The position numbers were made by a program, and so were the translations under genes. Source: Cellvibrionaceae bacterium (lineage in GTDB: Bacteria; Pseudomonadota; Gammaproteobacteria; Pseudomonadales; Cellvibrionaceae). From it: 64,000 nucleotides of DNA. Positions 1 to 10,073 of the stretch are shown here, piece by piece (the stretch's first letter is position 1; each line of letters starts with the position of its first letter). Below the pieces are notes generated by a model, which worked only from the letters and a program-made list of their open reading frames with translations, made no database searches and had not been told where the DNA came from. The DNA is taken from assembly GCA_002707785.1 (NCBI GenBank), contig PANW01000042.1:6479-70478 (forward strand), given 5' to 3'.

Positions 1-224
1 TCAAAGGTTTTTAATAGATTTAAATCAAAGGCTTGCAGTGTCATTGTAAGGTGTTTTCTAGGATAAAATTGAGAGTTAAATTCACAAAATCTATACAATG
101 ATAAACAATATAAATTTTAAATATAGGTTGTCACAGCGCACTATCCAATAGCAACTACAATTAATACCGTGCAGCACTAGCTTTTAGCCGCAACCCATCA
201 ACAAGACAGCAGCGATAGGCCTCC

Positions 225-1382
225 ATGACCACATCATTTAGTTTTACCACCACCAAAACCTTGATCAATGCCCCCGACTCTCTTCAAGAGCTAGGCTCTC
301 ACTTGAGTAAGCTCGGGGTCAAACGGCCTTTGATCGTTACTGATCAAGGTATCGTCTCAGCCGGGTTACTCGATCAAATTGAACGGGCACTGGACGGCAC
401 TGAATTGTCTATCGACACCTACGCGGATGTGGTTGCAGACCCCGCCGAAAGCATCGTTTTGAATGCCCTTGACCAAGCCAAACAACACCAAGCTGACGGC
501 ATTATAGGGTTTGGCGGTGGCAGCTCCATGGACACCGCCAAGGTTATCGCCTTACTGGCCTGCTCGGGAGAATCGCTGGATGAGATTTACGGCGTTGAAC
601 AAGCTAAAGGGCCTCGCCTGCCCTTGGTGTTGATCCCGACCACCGCCGGCACTGGCTCCGAAGTGACCGCCGTGGCGATCATCACCACCGGTGAAACCAC
701 CAAGTCGGGTGTTGTCTCCCCCTTGTTGCTGCCCGATATCGCGCTATTGGACGCCAAGCTAACGCTCGGCTTGCCAGCACAGGTTACCGCGGCGACAGGT
801 ATAGACGCCATGGTGCACGCGATCGAAGCCTTCACCAGCATTCACAAAAAGAACCCCTATTCCGACATGCTGGCACGAGAAGCGCTCAAACTGATGTCGT
901 CCAACATCGAAACAGCCGTGTCCAACGGCGATGACTTAGACGCTCGTCAAAACATGCTGTTTGGAGCCGCGCTGGCCGGGCAAGCTTTTGCCAATGCTCC
1001 TGTCGCGGCCGTACACGCACTGGCCTACCCGCTGGGCGGACATTTTCACATTCCCCACGGCCTGAGCAACTCTCTAGTATTGCCCCATGTAATGCGCTTT
1101 AACGCCCCCAAAGCTGCACACTGGTACGCGGAGCTTTGCGACCTAATTCTTCCGGATAACCCGGGCGACTCAGAGACTGACAAGACCCACCTTCTGATCA
1201 ACCACTTCGAAGCGCTGATAAACAGACTCGGACTACCTTGCCAGCTGCGTGATGCAGGGGTTTCTGAATCATCCTTAGAAACACTGGCTGCGGACGCCAT
1301 GCTGCAGCAGAGACTGCTGATCAACAATCCAAGAGTCGTCAACGAGGCGGATGCGCTGGCGATTTATCAAGCAGCATTTTAA
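225..1382 (+). CDS. Iron-containing alcohol dehydrogenase
   Basis: 385 aa ORF; GGGSSMDTAK, PTTAGTGSEVT and HAIEAFTS motifs typical of Fe-ADH. Confidence 0.93.
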   Translation: MTTSFSFTTTKTLINAPDSLQELGSHLSKLGVKRPLIVTDQGIVSAGLLDQIERALDGTELSIDTYADVVADPAESIVLNALDQAKQHQADGIIGFGGGSSMDTAKVIALLACSGESLDEIYGVEQAKGPRLPLVLIPTTAGTGSEVTAVAIITTGETTKSGVVSPLLLPDIALLDAKLTLGLPAQVTAATGIDAMVHAIEAFTSIHKKNPYSDMLAREALKLMSSNIETAVSNGDDLDARQNMLFGAALAGQAFANAPVAAVHALAYPLGGHFHIPHGLSNSLVLPHVMRFNAPKAAHWYAELCDLILPDNPGDSETDKTHLLINHFEALINRLGLPCQLRDAGVSESSLETLAADAMLQQRLLINNPRVVNEADALAIYQAAF

Positions 1383-1463
1383 CGCGAGCCCGCTACCCGA
1401 GTGCTCTATTGTCTCGGAGTTACACAACAACCATCACCAAGACACAAAACAACGGAAGCCCCT

Positions 1464-1892
1464 ATGGCAAACCTTCTCACACGTGACGACTTTGGCTTTT
1501 TGCTACCCATTACCACTCGCTGGATGGACAACGACGTCTACGGTCATGTTAATAACGTCACCTATTATTCGTACTTTGATACGATTGCCAACAGCTATCT
1601 AATAGAACAGGCAGAACTCGACATCCACAATGGCGACACCATTGGTTTTGTCGTCAACTCCCAGTGCAATTACCACAGTGCCATTGCTTTTCCCGACCAA
1701 CTTGAAGGTGGCTTGCGAGTCAACCGTATAGGAAACAGCTCCGTTGAATACGGAATTGGAATTTTTAAACGAGGCGAAAATGAAGTGGTTGCGGACGGAA
1801 CCTTTACCCACGTCTTTGTAAAACGTGAATCCCAGCGTCCAGCACCCATACCGACAGTCTTGCGTGCCGCACTGGAGAAGATCCTATGCTAA
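1464..1892 (+). CDS. Acyl-CoA thioesterase (4-hydroxybenzoyl-CoA thioesterase-like hotdog fold)
   Basis: RWMDNDVYGHVNNVTYYSYFDT motif; start trimmed to MANLLTRDDFGF at 1464. Confidence 0.85.
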   Translation: MANLLTRDDFGFLLPITTRWMDNDVYGHVNNVTYYSYFDTIANSYLIEQAELDIHNGDTIGFVVNSQCNYHSAIAFPDQLEGGLRVNRIGNSSVEYGIGIFKRGENEVVADGTFTHVFVKRESQRPAPIPTVLRAALEKILC

Positions 1893-2011
1893 GCGCCTCA
1901 TCTTTTTGATCGACACCCCCCTGAGGCGTGTTTTCTTAATCTGGGTCAATACCAGAATCAAGTTGAGCGACTATCATTACCGGATTAGTCACTCAGCGAG
2001 ACACCATAACC

Positions 2012-2746
2012 TTGATAGAGACACTGCAAAAACTGCTCAAATCCATGTTGGGAAGTCTCAGGGACTTACTCCCTATAATTGTGGTCATCGGCTTTTTCCA
2101 GCTGGTTGTGCTGCAACAACCACTACCCAATCTCGGGCAACTGTTTGCCGGAGTGGTTTTAGTTGTACTGGGCCTGACTTTTTTCATACACGGACTAGAG
2201 CAAGGGCTCTTTCCTATCGGCGAGTCTATGGCTCACGCACTCGCTCGCAAAGGCAGCGTGTTTTGGCTCATTGCATTTGCTTTCGCGCTGGGATTTGGCA
2301 CCACAGTTGCTGAGCCCGCCTTGATCGCAGTGGCTGCCGAGGCCGCCAGCATTGCCGCACAAGCCAATGTTATCGAAGCCAGCGAACAAGCACAGCATGA
2401 CTATGCCTTTGGTTTACGCATGACTGTGGCCCTCTCGGTGGGCATTGCCATAGTCTTAGGCGTCATTCGTATTCTTAAAGGTTGGCCCATTCAATGGATC
2501 ATCATAGGCGGCTACATTTTGGTCGTCATCATGACGATGCTTGCCCCCCCTGAAATTATCGGCATCGCTTACGATTCTGGCGGCGTTACCACCTCCACCA
2601 TTACAGTGCCCCTAGTAACTGCACTTGGTGTGGGACTGGCCTCATCAATAAAAGGTCGGAACCCTATGATTGATGGCTTTGGACTCATTGCCTTTGCCTC
2701 CCTTACACCGATGATTTTCGTTATGGCCTACGGGATGCTTATCTAA
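2012..2746 (+). CDS. DUF1538 family membrane protein (first paralog)
   Basis: Hydrophobic 244 aa; [15 protein letters not shown] and [20 protein letters not shown] motifs shared with the next ORF. Confidence 0.85.
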   Translation: MIETLQKLLKSMLGSLRDLLPIIVVIGFFQLVVLQQPLPNLGQLFAGVVLVVLGLTFFIHGLEQGLFPIGESMAHALARKGSVFWLIAFAFALGFGTTVAEPALIAVAAEAASIAAQANVIEASEQAQHDYAFGLRMTVALSVGIAIVLGVIRILKGWPIQWIIIGGYILVVIMTMLAPPEIIGIAYDSGGVTTSTITVPLVTALGVGLASSIKGRNPMIDGFGLIAFASLTPMIFVMAYGMLI

Positions 2747-3606
2747 TGGAAGTACTGTCACAAATATTCAGCACATTGGCTAGCACCATCAAGGATGTGC
2801 TGCCCATTGCCGCTATCATTTTTGGTTTTCAGTTCGCCGTCATAAGAAAAAAACCGGCCAACATGGGCCAGATTCTTTTCGGCTTTGTCTGGGTGCTATT
2901 GGGATTGTCGCTATTTTTGCTCGGCCTTGAGTGGGCCCTCTTTCCCTTGGGTCGACTAATGGCTGGGCAACTGACAGATCCTGAATTCATTCACGCTGGC
3001 AAAGTGGCCGTCGATACGATCACCAGCGTTGAGTGGCAAGACTACTTTTGGGTGTATATCTTCGCTTTCCTCATTGGTTTTAGTACAACCATCGCCGAGC
3101 CGTCGCTGATTGCCGTTGCGATTAAAGCCAACGAAGTCTCCGGTGGCGCAATCGGTATCTGGGGGCTGCGCCTAGCCGTTGCGCTGGGTGTCGCTGTGGG
3201 TATTGCTCTGGGGTGCTATCGAATAGTCGTTGGCGACCCAATTCACTGGTACATCATCGCAGGCTATGTGGTGGTGGTTATTCAAACCGCTTTTGCGCCA
3301 AAAATGATTATTCCCCTGGCTTACGATTCAGGCGGCGTAACCACATCGACCGTGACTGTTCCGCTAGTCGCGGCGCTAGGGCTTGGACTCTCTGAAACAG
3401 TGCCAGGTCGCAACCCTTTAATCGATGGCTTTGGGCTGATCGCCTTTGCCAGCCTATTTCCAATAATGTCGGTGATGGCCTATGCGCAACTCTCTGAAGC
3501 CAAAGCCCACCTAGCCAAGAAACGCGAGCAAGGCACCAACGCAGCTCAACCAACAACAGACTCCATCGCACCAAATTCCGACGAGGGTAACAAACATGCA
3601 CTTTAA
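2746..3606 (+). CDS. DUF1538 family membrane protein (second paralog)
   Basis: GFSTTIAEPSLIAVA and [20 protein letters not shown]; start abuts the preceding stop. Confidence 0.85.
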   Translation: MEVLSQIFSTLASTIKDVLPIAAIIFGFQFAVIRKKPANMGQILFGFVWVLLGLSLFLLGLEWALFPLGRLMAGQLTDPEFIHAGKVAVDTITSVEWQDYFWVYIFAFLIGFSTTIAEPSLIAVAIKANEVSGGAIGIWGLRLAVALGVAVGIALGCYRIVVGDPIHWYIIAGYVVVVIQTAFAPKMIIPLAYDSGGVTTSTVTVPLVAALGLGLSETVPGRNPLIDGFGLIAFASLFPIMSVMAYAQLSEAKAHLAKKREQGTNAAQPTTDSIAPNSDEGNKHAL

Positions 3607-3946
3607 AATGATTGTCGTGTTAGTCGAAGACGAAAAAACAGACGCTATTGTCGATGCGGCCCGAGATGCGGGCGCTACAGGTTCTACGGTACTCAACAAC
3701 GCTCGGGGCGAAGGTATAGAAAAGAACAAAACGTTTTTTGGCCTATCCCTCGAAAGCCAACGCGACATGATAATTCTGCTGGTTGAAGAGCATCTCAGCC
3801 GCCACATACTTGAAGAGATCAATCGTGTCGGCGAGTTCGATGCAAAACCCGGAACCGGCATCGCCTTTCAACTCGACGTTGAAGACGCCGTGGGCGTAGC
3901 GAAACAAGTGGAAACAATTACTGGAAACGTAAAGGAGCTACTGTAA
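3596..3946 (+). CDS. PII-like (GlnB-family fold) regulatory protein
   Basis: 116 aa; MIVVLVEDEKTDAIVDAARDAGATGSTVLNNARGEG resembles PII-type proteins; overlaps the preceding gene. Confidence 0.75.
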   Translation: MHFKMIVVLVEDEKTDAIVDAARDAGATGSTVLNNARGEGIEKNKTFFGLSLESQRDMIILLVEEHLSRHILEEINRVGEFDAKPGTGIAFQLDVEDAVGVAKQVETITGNVKELL

Positions 3947-4350
3947 TGACAAAGCGCGTAATTAAAGCTAGTGACATCATGCAAGAAAAACACCTTGAAT
4001 TAGACGGGCTTGCTACCGTAAAAGAGGCTCTTGAAGCGATGCGCCGTGAAGATGCTGATGTCGTTATCGTAAAAAAGCGCGACGAACACGACGCCTACGG
4101 ATTGGTTTTATTGTCAGACATTGCCAAAAATGTTCTAGCGAAAGATCGCTCTCCGGATCGAGTTAACATTTACGAAATCATGTCAAAGCCAGTTATTTCC
4201 ATCGAGCCAGAACTGGATGTGCGCTATTGCGCTCGCCTATTTAACCGCTTTGGACTCTCTAACGTCCCGGTGATACAAAACGGCAAGGTATTGGGGATTG
4301 TCAGCTATTCAGAATTGGTGCTGCACGGCCTCTATGAACTTATGGATTAG
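3946..4350 (+). CDS. CBS-domain protein
   Basis: 134 aa with two CBS-like repeats (KASDIMQEKHLEL..., NIYEIMSKPVISIEPELDV...). Confidence 0.88.
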   Translation: MTKRVIKASDIMQEKHLELDGLATVKEALEAMRREDADVVIVKKRDEHDAYGLVLLSDIAKNVLAKDRSPDRVNIYEIMSKPVISIEPELDVRYCARLFNRFGLSNVPVIQNGKVLGIVSYSELVLHGLYELMD

Positions 4351-5357
4351 TCCTCGACTTGAGGCGTTTGAACCGCTGAAACAAATGCGTCACTTAAGAT
4401 GTCACCGCGACGAGCGCCTGCGAAAAAGCAGCGTTTCGTCAGCTCCTCAACCATCCTAGGATTGCCGCACAAAAACACCTTAACGCCGCGCAGCCTAGGG
4501 TGTTTCTCGACAACTAGTGATGCAAGCTCGCCAACCAACAAGGGCCACTTGGAAGGCACAGCCACCCCTGACTCCGACAACACCAAGTGAACACTAAGAT
4601 TGCTATGACTGTCCGCTAGCTCCAGCAGTTCTTCTATCAAGTAGAAAGACTTTACATTGGTCTCACCAATATAAAGAGAAATATTTCCTTCATGCCCTTG
4701 CGCAAAAGCTTCGAGCAGCACGCCATACAGAGGTGCCAAACCCGTACCCGTAGCCACCAAGATTAACTCCGCGGAGCCGTCATCTCTGGGATAGCAGCAA
4801 TGGCCTTCCGGTTTCGACAGCCCCACTGTATCGCCTATAGCCAATTGATCGTGACACCAATCACTGACTAGGCCCTGCCGATGACGCTTGATATGTAGCA
4901 CGATCTGCTTGTCAGCATCGCAACGACTAGCAATCGAGTATGGCCGTGCATGAACCTCATCGCGCCACAACAACACATGCTGACCCGCCTGCCAGTGACC
5001 ATCTACCTTTAGAGACAACTCCAAAACCTGATCGTTATACTTGCGAAGCCCTGACACTGTACCCAGCCAATCATCATCGTGCTCAGGCAGAGAAACGGAC
5101 AATGCCTGCTGAGGGAAACACTGACAAGCCAATAGCATGTGTTGCTGGCACTGAAGTTTAGACAAACCCAACTGTGCAGCACTGGGTATGACACTGTCGC
5201 TGGTTGCTCGCATCAGACATGCATGGCACAACCCAGCCCTGCAGCTGTTGGGGATTTTCTGGCCAGCAGACAACAAGCCCTCTAATAATGATTGGCCCTC
5301 GCGCAGTTCGACGCGAGTAGAACATCCCTGATCAGACCAAAACTCGACCTTGCTCAT
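4347..5357 (-). CDS. 2Fe-2S ferredoxin / FAD-NAD(P)H oxidoreductase
   Basis: N-terminal plant-type [2Fe-2S] motif SCRAGLCHACLM...C, then RPYSIAS (FAD) and LVATGTGLAPLYG (NAD) motifs, as in reductases of diiron monooxygenases. Confidence 0.9.
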   Translation of the reverse strand: MSKVEFWSDQGCSTRVELREGQSLLEGLLSAGQKIPNSCRAGLCHACLMRATSDSVIPSAAQLGLSKLQCQQHMLLACQCFPQQALSVSLPEHDDDWLGTVSGLRKYNDQVLELSLKVDGHWQAGQHVLLWRDEVHARPYSIASRCDADKQIVLHIKRHRQGLVSDWCHDQLAIGDTVGLSKPEGHCCYPRDDGSAELILVATGTGLAPLYGVLLEAFAQGHEGNISLYIGETNVKSFYLIEELLELADSHSNLSVHLVLSESGVAVPSKWPLLVGELASLVVEKHPRLRGVKVFLCGNPRMVEELTKRCFFAGARRGDILSDAFVSAVQTPQVED

Positions 5358-5980
5358 TGGACCGCTTGGGTATCGCCAGAAATTGGCACGCCTGAATGGA
5401 AGCGAAACAGCGGATCTTCACTTAGGATTGATTCCTGCTCCAAGTCTAGAAAGAAATCCACTCTAGACTGAATATCTTCCCGTGCGTACTGTGCCGCCAG
5501 CACCAGATAATCTTGGAAGTGCCGAGCTTCAGACTTTAACAGCGATTGATAAAATTTAGTGAGTTCTTCATCCAACATGGGCGCCAAGGCGGCAAACCGC
5601 TCACAGGACCGAGCCTCAATGATAGCGCCAACAATAAGCGTGTCGACAAATTTCTGATCTTGTTCTTTGCTTATGTGTTTTGCCATGCGTGACGCATAAC
5701 GACTGGCTTTTATCGCACGGTACTCTATACCTCTGCGCTTGAGTATCTTCAGCACCTGCTCAAAATGAACCAGCTCTTCTCGTGCTAGACGACTCATCTT
5801 ATTGAGCAAATCGATCTTGGTATGATTTCTCGACATTAACGTCATCGCTGACTGGGCTGCTTTCATTTCGTTGGCAGCGTGATCCAACAGAATAATTTCA
5901 AGCTCCTGAAGAGCCCTGTCAATCCAGGCCTGAGGCGTCCGACAACGAAGAAAGGTGGTAATAGGAGTAATATCTGTCAT
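5354..5980 (-). CDS. miaE: tRNA-(ms[2]io[6]A)-hydroxylase
   Basis: 208 aa ferritin-like diiron protein; FLRCRTPQAWIDRAL, DHAANEMKAAQSAM and REELVHFEQVLKIL match the MiaE pattern. Confidence 0.9.
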   Translation of the reverse strand: MTDITPITTFLRCRTPQAWIDRALQELEIILLDHAANEMKAAQSAMTLMSRNHTKIDLLNKMSRLAREELVHFEQVLKILKRRGIEYRAIKASRYASRMAKHISKEQDQKFVDTLIVGAIIEARSCERFAALAPMLDEELTKFYQSLLKSEARHFQDYLVLAAQYAREDIQSRVDFFLDLEQESILSEDPLFRFHSGVPISGDTQAVQ

Positions 5981-6064
5981 AGGCTTCGCGAGTAACTGCT
6001 TTAAAGCGCAGCATTGTACACCGTAATAGTCACTTCATCGAAACCTATGCGCTCTAGTTCAGCT

Positions 6065-8374
6065 CTAGACTTTATACAGATCGACAATGCGCCCAAGATT
6101 ATCGGACATAGCATTCAGTTCGCGGCTCATTTCTGATAGTCCAAGTATTCGCTCGGCCGAAGCCGAAGCTGACTCATGGATGGATGAGGCGTTACGACTG
6201 ATCTCCCCAGCAACCGCAGTTTGTTGTTCAGCGGCCGTAGCAATCTGCATGTTCATGTCGGAAATCTCTCCAATAATTCGCCCCTCCTCAACGACAGCCG
6301 CCTCCACCTGCTCTACCACCGTCATGTTGGAGGCTAAATTCCCCGCCCCCTCTGCCATCGAGCTAACCGCACTTTTGCTGCCGGACTGTAAACGATGAAT
6401 CATGTCGTCAATTTCAGTGGTCGCCTCCGCCGTTTTACTGGCCAATGTACGTACTTCGTCGGCAACTACAGCGAAGCCGCGGCCAGCTTCGCCCGCTCGC
6501 GCCGCCTCGATAGCAGCATTCAGAGCCAGCAAATTAGTTTGATCAGCAATGCCTCGAATAACATCCAAAACAACGCCAATTTCCTGCGTATCGCGATCCA
6601 CCGTACCCACCACCTGAGTAACATCATCCATCTCTGCTGACAGCAGCCCCAAGTCTGAACTGGATTGCGCAATCAATCCATTCGCGGATTGTGCAAGCTC
6701 TGCCGCTTCTACCGTTTTCTCAGAGGTCGTCGCAGCATTGCTGGCCACTTCTTAAACAGTCTGCTCCATCTGTGTCGCGGCACTGGCTTGCTGATGACAT
6801 CGATCGTTCTGATCGTTAATGGAGTTCATGACCTCGGCCATAGAATCATTGAGCTCTACTGCCGCTCCCCTGACACCCATCGCCGTGCTTTGAATATCCT
6901 GAAAGTTAGTTCGAAGCCTTGCCACCAATGCGTTAACGGCTTGACCTAAGGCTTCAAGCTCAGCACCGCCCGACAAAGACACTTGCGAAGTTAGGTTTCT
7001 ACTCTCGGCAATTTCCGCTACTTGATCACTAATGTTGACTATTGGATCGGCAATGTTCTTTGCAACAACTAGCCCCACAACAGCAGCTAAGACTATACAA
7101 CCGAGAGTAATCCCCAGTGCCCACCAGAACACCTGACTCGCCAACGCCTCAACAGCCGCATAAGCCTCAGCGGCATCCTGCTCACTTAAGATTGCCCATT
7201 GCACCCCTGCAACCTCCAAAGGCGCATAGGCGGAAACCACCGTTTCACCGCGATAATCCTGCTGCGTCGTGATTCCAGATTCACCACTAAGCGCAAGATC
7301 AGCCGCTCGAGTCTCGATTGGCAGCTTACCTACAGCCGATCCTCCGCGACTAAAAACATCAATCATTTGCGCATCCATGCCGGCCAGCCTAAGCGCAGCT
7401 ATAAAACGTGATGAGTCTTCCAACTGAAAACGACTGGCACTTCTGAGCAGCTTGTCTTGTCCGATCAGATAAGTCTCGCCACTATTGCCCATACCGGATT
7501 CTTTCCAATGGCCTTCATAGGTCATCAAACGATTGATCCGATCCAACGGCATTTGAAAAATCAACACGCCCACCAAGGTTTCCGCCTCATAAATTGGCGT
7601 GCTTATAAAAGCCGCCGCAGCTTCATAAGACGGGGAATATGGCGCAAAATCGGTAAGCTTGTTTTGCCCCTTACTTAACGATATCGCTTGGCGAAACGCT
7701 TCGGCCAAACCCGATTGACTATGAGGTCCGCTGTTAAGGGAGGTCGCAAAATCGATCTCCTTGTAGGTCGAATAAATGACCTGGCCCGAGCTCGGTTCCA
7801 CAATAAAAATATCGTACAACTCAAAGGCGTTCAGGAGCTCGCGAAATGAACCATGGTAGCGACGATGCACTCTATCGTAGGGCGTGCCCTGACCTCCAAC
7901 ATCAAGAAGATCTTTACTACCAAGGGGATGAGAATTGCGCGCGATGTACGTTGTCTGTAGGAGTTTTGCCGCGCGGCTCAAACCGCCAAAGACACTTTCA
8001 TAATCAGGGGACACCCCATTACTGTCGCTATACACTCGACCGAATTGTTCACGATAGAATTGATCCAACTCGGAAAAGTCAAACTCAACGGATGACGCTG
8101 CTGTTTGCGCAAACGCCTCACTGAAATCTCTCGCAGCCTCAGCCGCCCAAGGGCTTTTCGCTTGACTCATAAGCAGCTGCTTCAGCTGATCAATATAGTC
8201 TTCGATTTCTGCCTTCTTAACTTCTCTTTGAGACTGAAGATTAGCGGCAACCTTTGCTTCAATCGCACTACTACCACGATCGTAGGCCACCTTACCGATG
8301 AATCCACTTGCGACAATCGCTGGCACGACTGCAATGACCAAAAACACAAGAATCAGTTTTGCTTTAATTTTCAT
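6065..8374 (-). pseudogene. Methyl-accepting chemotaxis protein interrupted by an in-frame TAA
   Basis: Two same-frame ORFs (6752..8374 and 6065..6748) form one MCP. The first ends ...ATQMEQTV*, the second continues [17 protein letters not shown]; the signalling hairpin ([38 protein letters not shown]) lies after the stop. Confidence 0.88.
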
Positions 8375-8633
8375 GGTGTCGATTACTATAGAAAGAGACT
8401 AAAAACATTGCGCAACAAAATGATGCACAAAACTCTGCTGAAGCTTTGATCTTCCTAGAAGTTTTCGACTAAAAGCGACATTCCTGTAACAAATAATACG
8501 TCAGCTATTTAGAATATAGTTCATGACTTGAGTTCTTTCTTGGAAATCAAAATAGTAAAAGCAAGCCCTAGAAAACTTGCCGAAAACTCAGGCAACAACA
8601 CCAAGAACACAAACTGAAAGATGATTCAAAAGA

Positions 8634-9089
8634 TCATTCGGACAACTGAGGGAGACTGAAATAGCGCTCATAGTGAGCACAGGAAAGAGTGTAATAGTCT
8701 GCGTCGATAGCATCTTTGATTTGAATCAGACTAGTGTGAGTCCAATCAGCATGACGCTCCAAACCGTAAACTGAAAGATCAACAATTTGACTCGCTCCAG
8801 CCTTGAGAAGATCGAATACCCAGCAATAGGGATTTTGCTCCTGCTTGAAATTAATTTGCTGATGTTTAACCGCCGTCAACAATCGAGCTTCGTCAGTTAT
8901 TAGAAGCTTGTTGCTCACTACTTGCGCTACAAAACCTTCCAGCCTTTGCGCGATGACGAAACGCTGCTCATTGGAATATGCATTCCAATTGACGACCTCG
9001 TGGGCGTAGCGCTTACAGCCGCGACACACTTGATCACCAATTCCGGTACTGCAGACGCCGATACAGGGCGTTCGAACCCTTTTAAACAT
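8634..9089 (-). CDS. DUF1289 domain-containing protein
   Basis: RVRTPCIGVCSTGIGDQVCRGCKRYAHEVVNWNAYSNEQR Cys-rich motif; start set at the second Met with an upstream GGAG. Confidence 0.85.
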   Translation of the reverse strand: MFKRVRTPCIGVCSTGIGDQVCRGCKRYAHEVVNWNAYSNEQRFVIAQRLEGFVAQVVSNKLLITDEARLLTAVKHQQINFKQEQNPYCWVFDLLKAGASQIVDLSVYGLERHADWTHTSLIQIKDAIDADYYTLSCAHYERYFSLPQLSE

Positions 9090-9257
9090 GTATAACCACT
9101 CCAAATCGAGCGGGGATTATATGACATACATCAACAGATCACAGCCCTAATGCCGTATGCTAGTGGCAAATTAGTGGGAGCTAGGTATATTGCCTCCCTA
9201 TCTAGATCCAAGTGCCTTCAGGGCGAACGAAACAACAGACACAATAAGGATTCGAAC

Positions 9258-9479
9258 ATGGCAGGTGAATTTAAGATTGCCCAGCAAGCTATTCGTGACG
9301 CGATGGAAACAGCCGCTGCAGAAAACAGCATGAGCCAAGATGCGATGGGGCGCGCCCTGCTGGCTGAACTACTGCAAGCATTATCCAAACAAAGCTCCAG
9401 TGCAGAGCTAAAGGATATGGTTGATTACCAACTCGAAAACCTATCGACTGACTCCTTTGTAATCACTCGAGGCTGCTAG
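9258..9479 (+). CDS. Hypothetical small protein
   Basis: Frame open from 9150; MAGEFKIAQQAIRDAMETAAAENSMSQDAMGRALLAELLQ... is the plausible start with purine-rich upstream sequence. Confidence 0.55.
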   Translation: MAGEFKIAQQAIRDAMETAAAENSMSQDAMGRALLAELLQALSKQSSSAELKDMVDYQLENLSTDSFVITRGC

Positions 9480-9684
9480 CCTTAGACGCCGATCGATGGC
9501 GGCGACACTTTCCATAGTCGTACGCCTCAAGCCTCCTTTTAATCCCTTAAATCGCTGCTAATCTTAGTCATTAATGCGTGATAATCGATCTCGATGTCTC
9601 GAGATTTATCAGTTTAGCAAATGACGTTGAAATCACTATTCATCTAAATTATTTCGATTATAAGTCGCTGATTTACATGAGATC

Positions 9685-9713
9685 TTAACTCTGCAACGCC
9701 TTTCATGTAGAAT
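9685..9713 (+). promoter_or_regulatory. Predicted sigma70 promoter for acnB (TTAACT-N17-TAGAAT)
   Basis: -35 9685-9690 and -10 9708-9713, spacer 17; expected TSS about 9720, where the structured leader begins. Confidence 0.5.
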
Positions 9714-9719
9714 CCACGC

Positions 9720-10073
9720 CCGATTGCAGTAGGTTTTGTAAGGAAACTACACGGCAATCCTTGTCGATGTGGGCCATCGATAGACTCTCTGTCCTAACAA
9801 TAAGGGCCAGATGAGTCAGAATGACATATTTAGACAAATTAACCGTGCTTGAGCTGACTGTTTACACGTCAAAGAACGTGGCACAGGAGAAGTAACTCCA
9901 AGCTGCTAAGCGCCTTATGTGATTGAGGAAACCACTGTCTAACCACAGTGAATGCAGTTTGAGTTCCCTACAAAAACTGCAGCCAATTAATCTAACTATT
10001 AATAGCGGCTACCAACGCCGGTCATGGACACCTCTTAAGTGTCTATAACCCGTGTTTGCCCTGAGAGGTTTGA
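9720..10073 (+). ncRNA. Structured 5' leader of acnB (putative cis-regulatory RNA)
   Basis: Manually found stems: GATTGC/GCAATC (9722-9727/9754-9759) enclosing GTAG-g-TTT/AAACTAC; TCGATG/CATCGA (9764-9769/9775-9780); GACTCTCTG/CAGA-t-GAGTC (9783-9791/9808-9817); CACG/CGTG (9865-9868/9877-9880) inside GTGC/GCAC (9845-9848/9881-9884); GGAG/CTCC (9886-9889/9896-9899); CACTG/CAGTG (9933-9937/9946-9950); TGCAGTTT/AAACTGCA (9953-9960/9974-9981); GACAC/GTGTC (10027-10031/10039-10043). Confidence 0.6.

Noticed and set aside
9941-9956. CAGTGA in the acnB leader as a eukaryote-style iron-responsive element
   Set aside because: The flanking 5-nt arms do not pair around a CAGUGN loop and there is no bulged C; CAGTG is better explained as one arm of CACTG/CAGTG.
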